From: CAZMCT01 sp964564785
GTDB taxonomy: Bacteria > Planctomycetota > Phycisphaerae > UBA1845 > Fen-1342
Assembly: GCA_964564785.1 (NCBI GenBank)
Contig: CAZMCT010000002.1
Location: 1-64,000 of the forward strand
DNA length: 64,000 nucleotides
Direction of reading: 5' to 3'
Part shown: positions 44,663 to 53,519 of the stretch, piece after piece
How positions within the stretch are numbered: position 1 is the first letter of the stretch
How the letters are laid out: the number at the start of each line of letters is the position of its first letter
The notes under the pieces: generated by a model
Databases searched by the model: none
What the model was told of the DNA's origin: nothing
The model's input: only the letters and a program-made list of their open reading frames with translations
Made by a program: the position numbers and the translations under genes

Positions 44663-45011
44663 GCCGTTTTCTCCTTGCCGGTCGCGAAACCGAAGTCCGA
44701 CCAGAAGCGTTCAAAACGGCAGGTGCCCGGTGCAAATGCGTGATTCCTGCCCCCCACCGCGTGCGGCACATAATGCGGCGGTCTGCCCGCGCCGGCGCGT
44801 CACGTCCGAGGCGCTCAGCGCGCGCGGATCGATCGGTGGAGGATTAGCGGTCGTCCGGCGAAGGGAGCGCACCGCGGGAAGTTCGCGCCGCGCGCCGCGC
44901 GCGAGGACCGAGAACTGCGATTTGCGGTCGGGAGAGGACGGCCACCGCCTCGCCCTGTGGCGCGCGCTCGAACGTCTGCCTCAGACGGGCTTCGCCGGCT
45001 TGCTGTGCAGG
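44663..45011. other. Intergenic region upstream of flagellin
   Basis: These 349 bases hold the flagellin ribosome site (complement of AAGGAG near 44672-44677) and presumably its promoter. No other gene, clear palindrome or repeat was recognised. Confidence 0.5.
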
Positions 45012-45440
45012 TCAGCCGCCGAGCGCGCGTCCGCGGCGGCGGCCCAGCCACACGCCGCCCGCGGCCAGACCCGCAATCGCGCCGCTGGCGGCCGTGCAGA
45101 GCCCGCTGACCAGGTCGGCGGGGAGGTCGGGAATCGCGGTGCCGCAGGGCAGCAGGGCGGGGTCGTAGACGACCGCGCCGCGAATGCACCCGTCCGCCTC
45201 GCAGATGGTGAGGCACTCGGGGTCGAGCGTGCCGACCACCCGCACCGCCTCGCCGAACGCGAAGTCGCCGGCGTCGGGGACTACATACCGTCCGCCGGCC
45301 GCCTCGATGAGCGTACAGCCCGCCCCCGCGATCAGTACGCCGCACGCGTCGAAGGGCTGCGGCTCCGCCCGGGTGTCCTGAGCCACGACGGGCCCGCACA
45401 GCGCGCAGATGGCCAGCAATCTGAGCGGTCGCGCTCGCAT
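45012..45440 (-). CDS. Secreted cysteine-rich protein with membrane-anchor tail
   Basis: A 142-residue exported protein of unknown function. A signal peptide (RPLRLLAICALCGPVVAQ) is followed by a small beta domain with six spaced cysteines: FDACGVLIAGAGC, a GRYVVPDAGDFAFGEAVRVVGTLD strand pair, then CLTICEADGCIR. Similar GD/E-x-VRV-x-G...C...DGCI modules recur in planctomycete secreted proteins. A C-terminal hydrophobic stretch (SGAIAGLAAGGVWLG) followed by Arg residues could anchor it or act as a sorting tail. The ATG at 45440 has GGAG six bases upstream. The larger open frame to 45755 is Arg/Pro-rich and is unlikely to be translated. Confidence 0.65.
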   Translation of the reverse strand: MRARPLRLLAICALCGPVVAQDTRAEPQPFDACGVLIAGAGCTLIEAAGGRYVVPDAGDFAFGEAVRVVGTLDPECLTICEADGCIRGAVVYDPALLPCGTAIPDLPADLVSGLCTAASGAIAGLAAGGVWLGRRRGRALGG

Positions 45441-45567
45441 GTCGGTCTCCGGGCGGAATGATACACGGACTCGCCGGCGCGGGGGATCCGGGACGTCAGC
45501 AGCGGGTCGGAACGACAGGCGCGGGAGGCGGAGACCGGTGGTCGGCGGCGCGGGGCGGAGTCCGGTG

Positions 45568-46290
45568 CTACTCCGCCGAGCCGTGGCCCTGTGATTCGGC
45601 CGCGGCCGGCGGGAGCCCCTCCAGCAGCGGCCAACGACGCAGGGCGGGCGGGGCGGATGGGCACTCGCGGGCCCGAAATGCCAAGGCGAATGCGTTGTCC
45701 GGCAGGGTGGCCTGCATCCTTGTGAGCTGCGCCGGGTTCGGGTGGCCGCGCGCACCGGACGGCTCGATCACGATCACGTCGAGCAGTTCCGCCCAGAGCG
45801 CCAGAGCGGACAGCCGACCCGGACGGGCCCGGTGGGCGAACAGGCCGCCGAACAGCAGTCCGGGCCAGCCGCTTTCGCGGCGCGCGCGGGCGATCGCGGC
45901 CAGCGAAGGCGGCTCGCCTGGTGTCAGCATCTCAGGCGGGCACCAGGCGGCCGCTACCTCCACCGACACACGACAAAAGACGTCCTGGGGTCGCAGATCG
46001 CGGCAGCAGACGCCGAAGAGGAGCCGCGGGTGAGCGCGGGCGATCTCCCGTGCGAGCCGCAGCAGCGTTTGATGTCCGAGCCGTTCGTTGACCAGAAACA
46101 CGCCGCCGGCTCCGCCCGCGGCCAGTGTGTCGACCGTTTCGGCGACGTCTGCGGTGGAGGTCTGGGCGGCCGATATGGGCGTTGAGGTCACGTGCAGGAC
46201 CGCGAGCCAGCGGGGCCCGGTCGCGGCACGGGCAGGCCGGGCCGGGGCCCCCCAACCACCCGGCTCGACCTTTTGCGTTGTCACCCTCAT
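45568..46290 (-). CDS. Hypothetical TIM-barrel-like protein
   Basis: A 240-residue cytoplasmic protein that could not be assigned to a characterised family. From residue about 30 it has alternating strands and helices suggesting a TIM barrel: LAVLHVTSTPIS, TVDTLAAGGAGGVFLVNE, LLFGVCCRDL, SVEVAAAWCPPEML, GWPGLLFGGLF, and LDVIVIEPSG ending each strand. Glycine-rich turns and the phosphate-like tail resemble BtpA-like or DHPS-type proteins, but no signature is complete. The start is chosen at ATG 46290; longer forms are Arg/Pro-rich. It lies upstream of the cysteine-rich secreted gene on the same strand, 127 bases away, and divergent to the TIGR03790-type gene. Confidence 0.55.
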   Translation of the reverse strand: MRVTTQKVEPGGWGAPARPARAATGPRWLAVLHVTSTPISAAQTSTADVAETVDTLAAGGAGGVFLVNERLGHQTLLRLAREIARAHPRLLFGVCCRDLRPQDVFCRVSVEVAAAWCPPEMLTPGEPPSLAAIARARRESGWPGLLFGGLFAHRARPGRLSALALWAELLDVIVIEPSGARGHPNPAQLTRMQATLPDNAFALAFRARECPSAPPALRRWPLLEGLPPAAAESQGHGSAE

Positions 46291-46560
46291 CGGAGTGGGG
46301 ACTCGTCGGCTGTCGTGCCCGCACGTCTCTAATGACCCTTCGGCTGCCGGGCATCCATCTTTCGCACACATGCACTTTTTGGGGCAGGAACGGTTCCGGC
46401 GCGGTTGCGCCGGCCCCTGCGACTGCGCGATAACCGGGGTGTTCAGGGGGCTTTGGGGAAGCGACACGATCGTTCCGACGGCAGGCCGCAATTGCTAGAA
46501 TGCGGGTAACCGGCGTCGCGCGGACACCCGCCGGCGGCCGCGGTCGACGGAGGACACGAA

Positions 46561-48729
46561 ATGAAGCCCATGTTTGATCGGCGGTCCCTGTTCTTCGGGT
46601 TGGCTGCCCTGGCCGCGGGGGTCTTCGCGCCGGTGGCGCTGGGCGGCGGGAGTCCGGAAAACGTGGTCCTGATCATGGACCCCGGCGATCGCGACGCGCT
46701 GTATGTCGGCAATTACTACCGCCAAGCTCGGAACATCCCCGATTCGAACATCATCTATATGGCGCCGGGCGCGGCCAACTATGCCACGTTCTCAGACCTG
46801 AAACTCGACGCCCTGTTCGGCAGCCTCACGAACGCGGACATCACGGACCACGCCGACTACATCGTGATACCGTCCGGGAACGTGTTCTACGTGCCCGCGG
46901 CCGGGTATATCACGGATGCCTGCTCGCCGGTCACCCGCTTCTCGATCAGCGGGGCGTACACGCTGGCGTTTGTCGCGGACGAGATTCTGGGCGGGCTGCC
47001 GGTCAGCAACCCGAACCGGTACTACAGCAGCACCGACCAGGCTCGCGGCTTCGACAGCTCGCTGGCGTACCTGAACGGCGCGCCGAGCAACAGTCCCTCG
47101 GCCCGCCGCTACTTCATCGGTGCGCAGCTCGGCTACTCCGGCGCGCAGGGCAATACGCCGGCGCAGACCATCGCCATGATCGACCGCAGCGTCGGCGCCG
47201 ACGGCACGCGCCCCGCCGGCCGCTTCTACTTCATGGAGACCACCGACGAGGCCCGCAGCGGCCCGCGCGACCCCTACTTCGACGCCGCCGTGGCGTCGAT
47301 CATCGGGCTCGGGGGCCAGGCCCTGCACATGTATGCGATCCTCCCTTCGGGGAACCACGATTGCCTGGGAATCATGACCGGCTGGCCGAATCCCGACCTC
47401 GTCGGAACCGACATGACGATCCTGCCGGGCGCGTTCGGCGACCACCTGACCAGCTATGCCGCCAAGTTCGACACCGGCTCGCAGACCAAGGTCTCGGCCT
47501 GGATCACCAAGGGCGCCAGCGGGTCGTGGGGCACGGTTGAGGAGCCGTGCAATTATCCGGGCAAGTTCCCACATCCGCGGATGCACGTCTTCTACTTCCA
47601 GGGGCTCTCGCTGGGCGAGGCCGCGCTGCGTAGCGCCGCCTATTCCCCCTTCCAGGCGCTGCTGTACGGCGATCCGATCACGCGGCCGTTTGCCTATCTG
47701 CCGGTGGTGGACGTGCCCGACCCGCCGGCCGGTCCGGTCAGCGGCACGGTCCGTATCGATCCGACGGCGTCGACGGCGCATCCGTCCGCGACGATCGCCT
47801 ATCTCGACCTGCTGATCGACGGCGTGCGCCGCGCGTTCGGCCCGCCGGGCGGCGCGTTCAACATCGACACGACGCTGTACGCCGACGGCTGGCACGACCT
47901 CCGCGTGCTCGCCTACGACAACACCCTGGTGAAATCCGTCGGGCGCTGGGTCGGCAGCCTGACGATCGACAACCGCGGGCGTTCGGTCACGATCGATCCG
48001 CTGCTCACCACCGGCAACTGGGCCACCCCGTTTTCGTTCGATATCACGACGACGGGCGCCGGCGTGCTCGAGGTGCGCGTCGTGCAGAACGGACGCGTGC
48101 TCGCAGCCGCCCCGGGCAGCGCGGCCACACTGGTCGTGAACGGACTGACGCTCGGTTCGGGGCCGGCCCGCGTACAGGCCGAGGCGTTCTATGCCGACGG
48201 TCAGCGCGTTCGCAGCGCCCCGGTCGTGCTCGACATTGCCCACGCCCCCGGGACGCCGGGCGGGCAACCGCCGGCCGCGTTCAGCTACATCAAGCCGTTG
48301 CGGGCGGACAGCCCGGCCGTGGTCGAGCTGCCGGCGACGTTCGACGACCCGAATGTGCCGCTGACGTTCGAGGTGCTGTCGAATCCGGTGCAGGCGACGA
48401 TCCCGCCCGGGCAGAGCGGGCCGTACCGGCTGGTGCGGCCGAGCGCGAATGCGTCGGGGCTGGACAGCTTTACGTTCCGGGTGACGAGCGCGGCGGGGAA
48501 CTCGCAGATCGTGACGGTGACGCTCGATTTCGGGGTGGTGCGGGGCGACTTGAACTGCGACGGGTGGGTCGACTTCGGCGACATCGGCGCGTTCGTGCTG
48601 CGGCTGACGGACCTGGCGGCGTGGCAGGCGACGTACCCGGGCTGCCCGGAAGAGAACGGCGACGTCAACGGCGACGGGACCACCGATTTCGGCGACATCA
48701 ACCCCTTCGTGCAGTTGCTGGTGGGGTGA
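46561..48729 (+). CDS. TIGR03790-family secreted protein with dockerin-like tail
   Basis: A 722-residue exported protein. After a signal peptide (FFGLAALAAGVFAPVALGG) the TIGR03790-type domain of unknown function runs to about residue 390 (ENVVLIMDPGDRDALYVGNYY, ARNIPDSNIIYM, SPVTRFSISGAYTL, YYSSTDQARGF, ARRYFIGAQLGYSG, YFMETTDEARSGPRD, GEAALRSAAYSPFQALLYGDP). Then follow Ig-like segments, and two calcium-loop repeats at the end, DLNCDGWVDFGDIGAFV and DVNGDGTTDFGDINPFV, as in two other window proteins. GGAGG lies eight bases before the ATG. It probably acts at the cell surface; substrate unknown. The convergent small lipoprotein gene begins close downstream. Confidence 0.85.
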   Translation: MKPMFDRRSLFFGLAALAAGVFAPVALGGGSPENVVLIMDPGDRDALYVGNYYRQARNIPDSNIIYMAPGAANYATFSDLKLDALFGSLTNADITDHADYIVIPSGNVFYVPAAGYITDACSPVTRFSISGAYTLAFVADEILGGLPVSNPNRYYSSTDQARGFDSSLAYLNGAPSNSPSARRYFIGAQLGYSGAQGNTPAQTIAMIDRSVGADGTRPAGRFYFMETTDEARSGPRDPYFDAAVASIIGLGGQALHMYAILPSGNHDCLGIMTGWPNPDLVGTDMTILPGAFGDHLTSYAAKFDTGSQTKVSAWITKGASGSWGTVEEPCNYPGKFPHPRMHVFYFQGLSLGEAALRSAAYSPFQALLYGDPITRPFAYLPVVDVPDPPAGPVSGTVRIDPTASTAHPSATIAYLDLLIDGVRRAFGPPGGAFNIDTTLYADGWHDLRVLAYDNTLVKSVGRWVGSLTIDNRGRSVTIDPLLTTGNWATPFSFDITTTGAGVLEVRVVQNGRVLAAAPGSAATLVVNGLTLGSGPARVQAEAFYADGQRVRSAPVVLDIAHAPGTPGGQPPAAFSYIKPLRADSPAVVELPATFDDPNVPLTFEVLSNPVQATIPPGQSGPYRLVRPSANASGLDSFTFRVTSAAGNSQIVTVTLDFGVVRGDLNCDGWVDFGDIGAFVLRLTDLAAWQATYPGCPEENGDVNGDGTTDFGDINPFVQLLVG

Positions 48730-48771
48730 TCTGAGACCGCCGAGCGGTCAGTTTGTCAGATACGCGGGGCG

Positions 48772-48990
48772 TCAGAACACGATCATCGCGGCCGTCGAGT
48801 TGGCTGTCACGGACTCCTGCCACAACTCGATCGCGGCCCGCAGGAACGAGCCGAAGAGGGCCGTGCTGCTGCTGATGACACCGTTCTCCACCGTGGCGCG
48901 GATCGTCGGGTCACAACCGGTGATGAACACCGCCAGCAGGACGACCGCCAGCAGCCCCCAGCGTGTCCAGTGTCGCGCGTGTGCGTGCAT
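48772..48990 (-). CDS. Small lipoprotein of planctomycete type
   Basis: A 72-residue lipoprotein. The signal peptide (LLAVVLLAVFITGC) ends in a lipobox, ITGC. The mature part of about 45 residues (DPTIRATVENGVISSSTALFGSFLRAAIEL) is a short amphipathic helix, with no known domain. The ATG at 48990 follows GAGGAG by five bases; an upstream ATG at 49008 is less likely. Similar short GCDPTIRATVE-type lipoproteins are common in planctomycetes, but their role is unknown. It lies just downstream of nuoI on the same strand but 216 bases away. Confidence 0.7.
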   Translation of the reverse strand: MHAHARHWTRWGLLAVVLLAVFITGCDPTIRATVENGVISSSTALFGSFLRAAIELWQESVTANSTAAMIVF

Positions 48991-49206
48991 GTGCGCTCCT
49001 CGTCGCATCGGCTCATCCTACGCGGCCGCCGGGTGTCCGGCCAGCGGTTCCGGGTACCTCCCGCTGCCGACTTGTACACGGGTGGACGGGACCGGATGCG
49101 GCGGATGTCCGCGTCGGCGGCAGCAAACTATGCGCTTCGGTCCGCTGCGGAGCGAACCAGGCGCGGGGCCGCCCGGAGGCGGACCGAGAATGACGGGCCG
49201 CCGCGG

Positions 49207-49797
49207 TCAGATTTTCGGTTCGACGTTGGGCCGGCCGGCGTCGCGAGGCTGGCCGCCCGTGAGGCCGTAGTCGGTGATCGGGGGGTTGCGGCGCGGCTTG
49301 CGGTCCTTGGTCTCGTCATACACGCGGAGGAGCTTCTCTTTGTCGAAGATCATCTCCTCGCGGGTGCGGGCGACCAGCTCGTAGTGGGGGGTGAGCTCGA
49401 TCGCGTCGACGGGACAGGCCTCCTCGCACATGCCGCAGTAGATGCAGCGCAACTCGTCGATGTCGAACTTGACCGGGTACTTTTCGCGGTCCGGCCAGGG
49501 GCTTTCGCCGGCCTCGATGTGGATGCAGCGGGCGGGGCAGGCCGTGCTGCACATGAAGCAGGCCACGCAGGCCACGCGGCCGTCCGGATCGCGGTTGAGG
49601 CGGTGCACGCCGCGGTAGTTGGTCACGCGCAGGGGACGCTGCTCGTCGGGGTACTGAGTGACGACCTCCTCGCGACGCCGCACGTTGAACATGTGCTGCA
49701 AGGTGGTCTTCATGCCGTCGAGGATCTGTGGCAGGTAGAGCCGCTCGGCGGGCGTCAGTTGGGGTTCGCGGATTAGCAGAATATCTTCGTCACGCAT
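49207..49797 (-). CDS. nuoI: NADH-quinone oxidoreductase subunit I
   Basis: NuoI carries clusters N6a and N6b in complex I, passing electrons toward NuoB. The 196-residue protein has two 4Fe-4S motifs, CVACFMCSTACPARC and CIYCGMCEEACPVDA, in the usual order, after an N-terminal part typical of peripheral-arm subunits (RGVHRLNRDPDGRVAC). A C-terminal tail of about 35 residues (KPRRNPPITDYGLTGGQP) extends beyond the core. It is the last nuo gene here; no nuoJ follows, only a small lipoprotein gene. A repeat element separates it from nuoH. Confidence 0.93.
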   Translation of the reverse strand: MRDEDILLIREPQLTPAERLYLPQILDGMKTTLQHMFNVRRREEVVTQYPDEQRPLRVTNYRGVHRLNRDPDGRVACVACFMCSTACPARCIHIEAGESPWPDREKYPVKFDIDELRCIYCGMCEEACPVDAIELTPHYELVARTREEMIFDKEKLLRVYDETKDRKPRRNPPITDYGLTGGQPRDAGRPNVEPKI

Positions 49798-49824
49798 ACG
49801 AGTATTGTAGCTGTCAGCTCCTCG

Positions 49825-49972
49825 CTGTCATGCCGAAGAGCGCAGCGACGACGCATCTGGCCACGCATGGCACCGGATCACACTTGCGTATCATCCGGGG
49901 ACCGAGGTTCCGCCCTCCGCGGCCGGATTCTTCGTCGATCGTCTGCGGCGATCTCGCTCGGAATGACGTGTC
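49825..49972. repeat. Inverted-repeat element between nuoI and nuoH (copy A)
   Basis: Left end GTCATGCCGAAGAGCGCAGCG, then GACGCATCTGGCC; right end GGCCGGATTCTTCGTC followed by GCGGCGATCTCGCTCGGAATGAC. The two ends are imperfect inverted repeats, so the segment could fold into one long hairpin. Related ends occur in the nuoH-nuoG, nuoG-nuoF and nuoD-nuoC junctions. Confidence 0.75.
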
Positions 49973-50012
49973 TCTGGGCTGCTCGGTCTGCCGTAACACG
50001 TCAGACCCCTGT

Positions 50013-51305
50013 TCACGCCACCTGCACCGGCGGAAGGTCCTCCTGGCGGCCGGTGACCGGGCGGCGGCTGCGGGCGGCGAGCGCGAGCAGGACGGCCAGC
50101 ACGAGCACGTTCAGGCCGAGATTGGCCCACCAGGCCCGGTGCAGGCCGGCCGCGGCCAGCAGGGCCGTGCCGGTCACGAGCCCGATGCCGGCGGGGACCA
50201 GACCCTGCCAGGCCAGCCGCATGAGCTGGTCGAAGCGGAAGCGCGGCAGCGTCCAGCGGACCCACATGAAGACCCAGATGAAGAGCACGACCTTGGCGAG
50301 ATAGACGCCGAGCCGCAGCAGCATGGCCCACCAGGCGGTGTTCTCCGCGCTCGGCAGCCCCCACAGGTGCCAGCCGCCGAAGAACAGCGCCACCATGACC
50401 GCGCTGCCGGTGATCATGTGGGCGTACTCGGCCAGGAAGAACATCGCGAACTTCATGGCGCTGTACTCGGTGTGGAAGCCGCCCACCAGCTCCTGCTCGG
50501 CCTCGGCCAGGTCGAACGGGGCGCGGTTGGTCTCCGCGAAACTGCTGACCAGAAACAGGAAGAACGGCAGCGGCTGAAACAGGATGTACCACAGGCCGGT
50601 CTCGGCCTGCTGGCGGACGATTTCTTCCAGCCGTAGCGAGCCGGCCACGAGCAGGATGCACAGCAGCGCCAGGCCCATCGGCAGCTCGTAGCTGATCATC
50701 TGGGCGGTGGCCCGGATGCCGCCGTAGAAGGAGTACTTGTTGTTGCTGGCGTAGCCGGCCAGCACGATGCCGTAGACCCCCAGTGACGCGACCGCGAGGA
50801 TGTACAGGACACCGATGTCCACGCTGGCGACCTGCGTGCGGACCGTCACGCCGGGCGCCCAGGGCCAGGCGACATTGCCCGCCCAGGGGATGATCGCGAA
50901 GCCGATCAGCGCAATCAGCAGCGAGATCGAGGGGGCCAGGAAGAACAGCGGTTTGTCCACGTTCCGCGGGACGATGTCCTCTTTCAGCAGGAATTTCACA
51001 CCGTCCGCGATCGGCTGGAGCAGCCCCCAGAAACCGACGCGGTTCGGCCCGAAGCGGTCCTGCGTCCAGCCCGCGACCTTGCGCTCGCCCAGGATGCAGA
51101 CCGCGGTCGCGTTCAGGATCAGAAACAGCATCACGCCCATGACGACGATGGGGAACCAGAACGGGTCGGCCAGCAGGTCGCGGTATAGCGGAAACGCCAG
51201 CCACAGGCCCAATCCGGTCAGCAGGGCGAACACCGCGCCGGCGCCGAAGATGACCAGCGGGTTGCGCAGCGTGCGTTCGATGCGGGCTACGGTGGGGTCG
51301 GTCAT
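50013..51305 (-). CDS. nuoH: NADH-quinone oxidoreductase subunit H
   Basis: NuoH is the membrane subunit that forms the quinone chamber at the junction with the peripheral arm. The 430-residue protein has about eight to nine transmembrane helices and the conserved stretches GERKVAGWTQDRFGPNRVGFWGLLQPIADG, SSFAETNRAPFDLAEAEQELVGGFHTEYSAMKFAMFFLAEY and FIWVFMWVRWTLPRFRFDQLM. The start is ATG 51305. The C-terminal hydrophobic extension is a little longer than usual. Repeat copies lie on both sides. Confidence 0.95.
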   Translation of the reverse strand: MTDPTVARIERTLRNPLVIFGAGAVFALLTGLGLWLAFPLYRDLLADPFWFPIVVMGVMLFLILNATAVCILGERKVAGWTQDRFGPNRVGFWGLLQPIADGVKFLLKEDIVPRNVDKPLFFLAPSISLLIALIGFAIIPWAGNVAWPWAPGVTVRTQVASVDIGVLYILAVASLGVYGIVLAGYASNNKYSFYGGIRATAQMISYELPMGLALLCILLVAGSLRLEEIVRQQAETGLWYILFQPLPFFLFLVSSFAETNRAPFDLAEAEQELVGGFHTEYSAMKFAMFFLAEYAHMITGSAVMVALFFGGWHLWGLPSAENTAWWAMLLRLGVYLAKVVLFIWVFMWVRWTLPRFRFDQLMRLAWQGLVPAGIGLVTGTALLAAAGLHRAWWANLGLNVLVLAVLLALAARSRRPVTGRQEDLPPVQVA

Positions 51306-51323
51306 GAAGCAACTCTCTTCGCG

Positions 51324-51492
51324 GTGTCATTCCGAGCGAGGTCGCCGCGGCGACCGACGATGAATCTGGCACGGCGCGCGCACAACCCCGTCGGAGCGGA
51401 TGCTCCGCAGACGTACGCGACCTCCACTTGCGGCCGGCTTACGCGCTGCTGCGCGGCTCGGAATGACACGCTGCGTGCGCTGTTCGCCATGA
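51324..51492. repeat. Inverted-repeat element between nuoH and nuoG (copy B)
   Basis: Left end GGTGTCATTCCGAGCGAGG, then GAATCTGGCACGG; right end GCTGCTGCGCGGCTCGGAATGACAC. The ends match copies A and C as inverted repeats. It fills most of the 211-base gap. No gene lies inside. Confidence 0.78.
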
Positions 51493-51516
51493 CACGGATG
51501 CTGTAGCTCTCGCGGG

Positions 51517-53244
51517 TCAATGCTGGTGCTCCGGCAGTGGTTGCGGCTCAAATACGCTCGCAAAGGCCGGCAGCTCGGCCGCCATCTCCTCACGCACCCG
51601 CCGGGCACGAAACAGCCCCGGCCGGCCGGCGAGCTCGTGGAACAGTTGTCCGTCGGGCTTCACACCTTCGAGGATCGTCCGCGCCCGCTCGAAGGGCTGG
51701 AGCAGCCCGTCGCGGTTCATGAACGTGCCTTCGCGCTCCACCCACGTCGCCCCAGGAATCTGCACGGCCGCGTGTTCATCGAGCGCCGACGGGAACAGGT
51801 CGTGCACGATCAGCGCCGGCACGCGGCCGAGCGCCGCCGCCATCTCCGGCGTGACCCAGTCTTCCGCGTACCCGCCAACGACGTACGCCGCCCGCACGCC
51901 GCCCTCGGCTGCCCGGCCGAGGAACGTCCGCAGGTCGGCCGTCGGTCCGCCGAAATGGGTCAGCAGCGTTTCGATCCCACGGCGGTTGGGGCATTTCTCC
52001 GCGGGGATCAAGAAGCCCTTGCGCAGCGTCACATCGTCGCCCCGCACCGGCACGTGCCCCAGGACCAGCAACGCGTGCGGGTCCAGTCCGCGGATGAACT
52101 TGGCCAGCAGCCACGCCTCCTCGCAGGCCATCATCGGGCTCAGAACGGCCGCGAGCACGGGGCCGGCCTCGCCGCTGGCGGCCGCCAGTTGCCCGCGGAT
52201 GAGCTCCGGCAGCCGCTCCCAGCTCACCGGGTGCAGCTCGGGGCTCACCGCCGAGGGCGGCGGTGCCACACCTTGTAGAACAGCCGCCCTCGGCTGTTGT
52301 GGAACAGCCGCCCTCGGCTGTTGTGGAACAGCCGCCCCCGGCTGTTGTGGAACAGCCGCCCTCGGCTGTTGTGCAGTCCGGGCCCGCGGCTCGCGTAGCC
52401 GGTCCGGACGATAGATGTGCTTCCAGAAGAAGCGCGACTCGTCGCTGATCCACCACTCGTTGACACGTTCGTTGTAGCGCGGCCGCACGCGGTGGACGCC
52501 CTGCTCGTTGAAGTCGATCCAGATGGTCTCGCCCCGGCTGTTGGCGGGGGAAACGGACTTGGCGGACTGGAGGAGCCAGACGCGCTGGCGGAAGAGGAAA
52601 TCCTTGTCGAGCAGGGCCCCGACCGGGCAGAGGTCGACGACGTTGCCCTGGACGGGGTTTTCGAGCGGCTGGCCGGGGAAAACGTCGATCTCACCCCGGC
52701 TGCCGCGGTTGACGACCGCGAGTTCGCCGGTGCCGGCGATCTCATCGCAGAAGCGGACGCAGCGGGTGCAGAGGACGCAGCGGTCCTGGTAGAGCAGGGT
52801 GTGCGAGCCGAGGTCCTTCTTGGGGTTCTTCTGCTTGTCCTCGATCATGCGCGAGGTGGCGGGACCGAATTCCTCGGTGTAGTCCTGGAGGTAGCACTCG
52901 CCGGCCTTGTCGCACACGGGGCAGTCGAGGGGGTGGTTGAGCAGGTAGTACTCGAGGGTGGATCGCTGGTTGGCGCGGACGGCGTCGGAATCGAAGCGGA
53001 CCTCCAAACCGTCCTTCACGGGGGTTTGGCAGGAGGGGAACAGCTTGGGGGCCCAGACCAGCTCCTGCGTCCGCGGGTGCGGCAGCTTCATTTCCATCAG
53101 GCACAGGCGGCAACTGGCGACGATGGACAGGCCCGGGTGATAGCAATAGTGGGGCACATCCCAGCCGGCCTCGAGCGCGGCCTGGAGGACCGGGATCCCG
53201 GGGCGGCAGTCGACTGGCTTGCCGTCAATGATGATGCGGGGCAC
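51517..53244 (-). CDS. nuoG: NADH-quinone oxidoreductase subunit G, with repeat-encoded insert
   Basis: NuoG holds several Fe-S clusters of the NADH-dehydrogenase arm. The 575-residue protein has the N-terminal 2Fe-2S motif (CYHPGLSIVASCRLC with a later Cys), the HPLDCPVCDKAGECYLQD cluster site, and CVLCTRCVRFC with VDLCPVGAL. The C-terminal half is a reduced molybdopterin-oxidoreductase-like domain. Residues about 285-333 are encoded by a palindromic repeat block (four QQPRAAVP-type octapeptides) inserted in frame just after the Fe-S domain. The gene is shorter than E. coli nuoG, a common feature outside Proteobacteria. The insert probably forms an exposed loop; whether the subunit works with it cannot be told from sequence. 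Confidence 0.92.
   Translation of the reverse strand: MPRIIIDGKPVDCRPGIPVLQAALEAGWDVPHYCYHPGLSIVASCRLCLMEMKLPHPRTQELVWAPKLFPSCQTPVKDGLEVRFDSDAVRANQRSTLEYYLLNHPLDCPVCDKAGECYLQDYTEEFGPATSRMIEDKQKNPKKDLGSHTLLYQDRCVLCTRCVRFCDEIAGTGELAVVNRGSRGEIDVFPGQPLENPVQGNVVDLCPVGALLDKDFLFRQRVWLLQSAKSVSPANSRGETIWIDFNEQGVHRVRPRYNERVNEWWISDESRFFWKHIYRPDRLREPRARTAQQPRAAVPQQPGAAVPQQPRAAVPQQPRAAVLQGVAPPPSAVSPELHPVSWERLPELIRGQLAAASGEAGPVLAAVLSPMMACEEAWLLAKFIRGLDPHALLVLGHVPVRGDDVTLRKGFLIPAEKCPNRRGIETLLTHFGGPTADLRTFLGRAAEGGVRAAYVVGGYAEDWVTPEMAAALGRVPALIVHDLFPSALDEHAAVQIPGATWVEREGTFMNRDGLLQPFERARTILEGVKPDGQLFHELAGRPGLFRARRVREEMAAELPAFASVFEPQPLPEHQH
52246..52373. repeat. Palindromic repeat block inside nuoG
   Basis: Bases 52246-52265 are CACCGCCGAGGGCGGCGGTG. 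From 52278 four 24-base tandem units follow (starts 52278, 52302, 52326, 52350), each holding aacagccgccctcggctgtt, a perfect 8-bp hairpin with a CCCT (or CCCC) loop. The 24-base period keeps the reading frame and gives eight residues per unit. Both palindromes also occur at 5.8-6.0 kb. Confidence 0.88.
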
Positions 53245-53294
53245 GGGGCTGCTCCAGATTCGATGCGGGCGAAGACGCGGTGAGCGCCGTGGGC

Positions 53295-53402
53295 CGCGGA
53301 GAGGACGATGGGTGGCCAGGCGTCGCGTGCGGCGCGCGCGGGTGCGGTCGATCCGCGTTCGTGGCCAGATTCCTCACGCCGCTGCGCGGGTTCGGAAGGA
53401 CA
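53295..53402. repeat. Decayed inverted-repeat element between nuoG and nuoF
   Basis: The right arm GGCCAGATTCCTCACGCCGC followed by TGCGCGGGTTCGGAAGGAC is clear at 53362-53400. A weak left arm (GGAGAGGACGATGGGTGGCC, 53299-53318) is recognisable. It is less well preserved than copies A, B and C. The rest of the 275-base junction has no recognisable gene. Confidence 0.5.
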
Positions 53403-53519
53403 AGTGGCGCAGCCGTTCTGGGAACGACGGCGTCGCGTGTATGCGGTTGAGCCTGCATTTCCACTTTCTCTCTGCCCTGCAACCCTTTGCGGCGCTCTGC
53501 GCCGCTGCGGTGCGCCAAC

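Noticed and set aside
44663..44760. Sigma-28 or sigma-54 promoter for flagellin
   Set aside because: No TAAA-N15-GCCGATAA or TGGC-N8-TTGC pattern of acceptable quality was found.
52278..52373. CRISPR array or frameshift damage in nuoG
   Set aside because: Units are directly adjacent, 24 bases long and without spacers, and the reading frame is intact on both sides.
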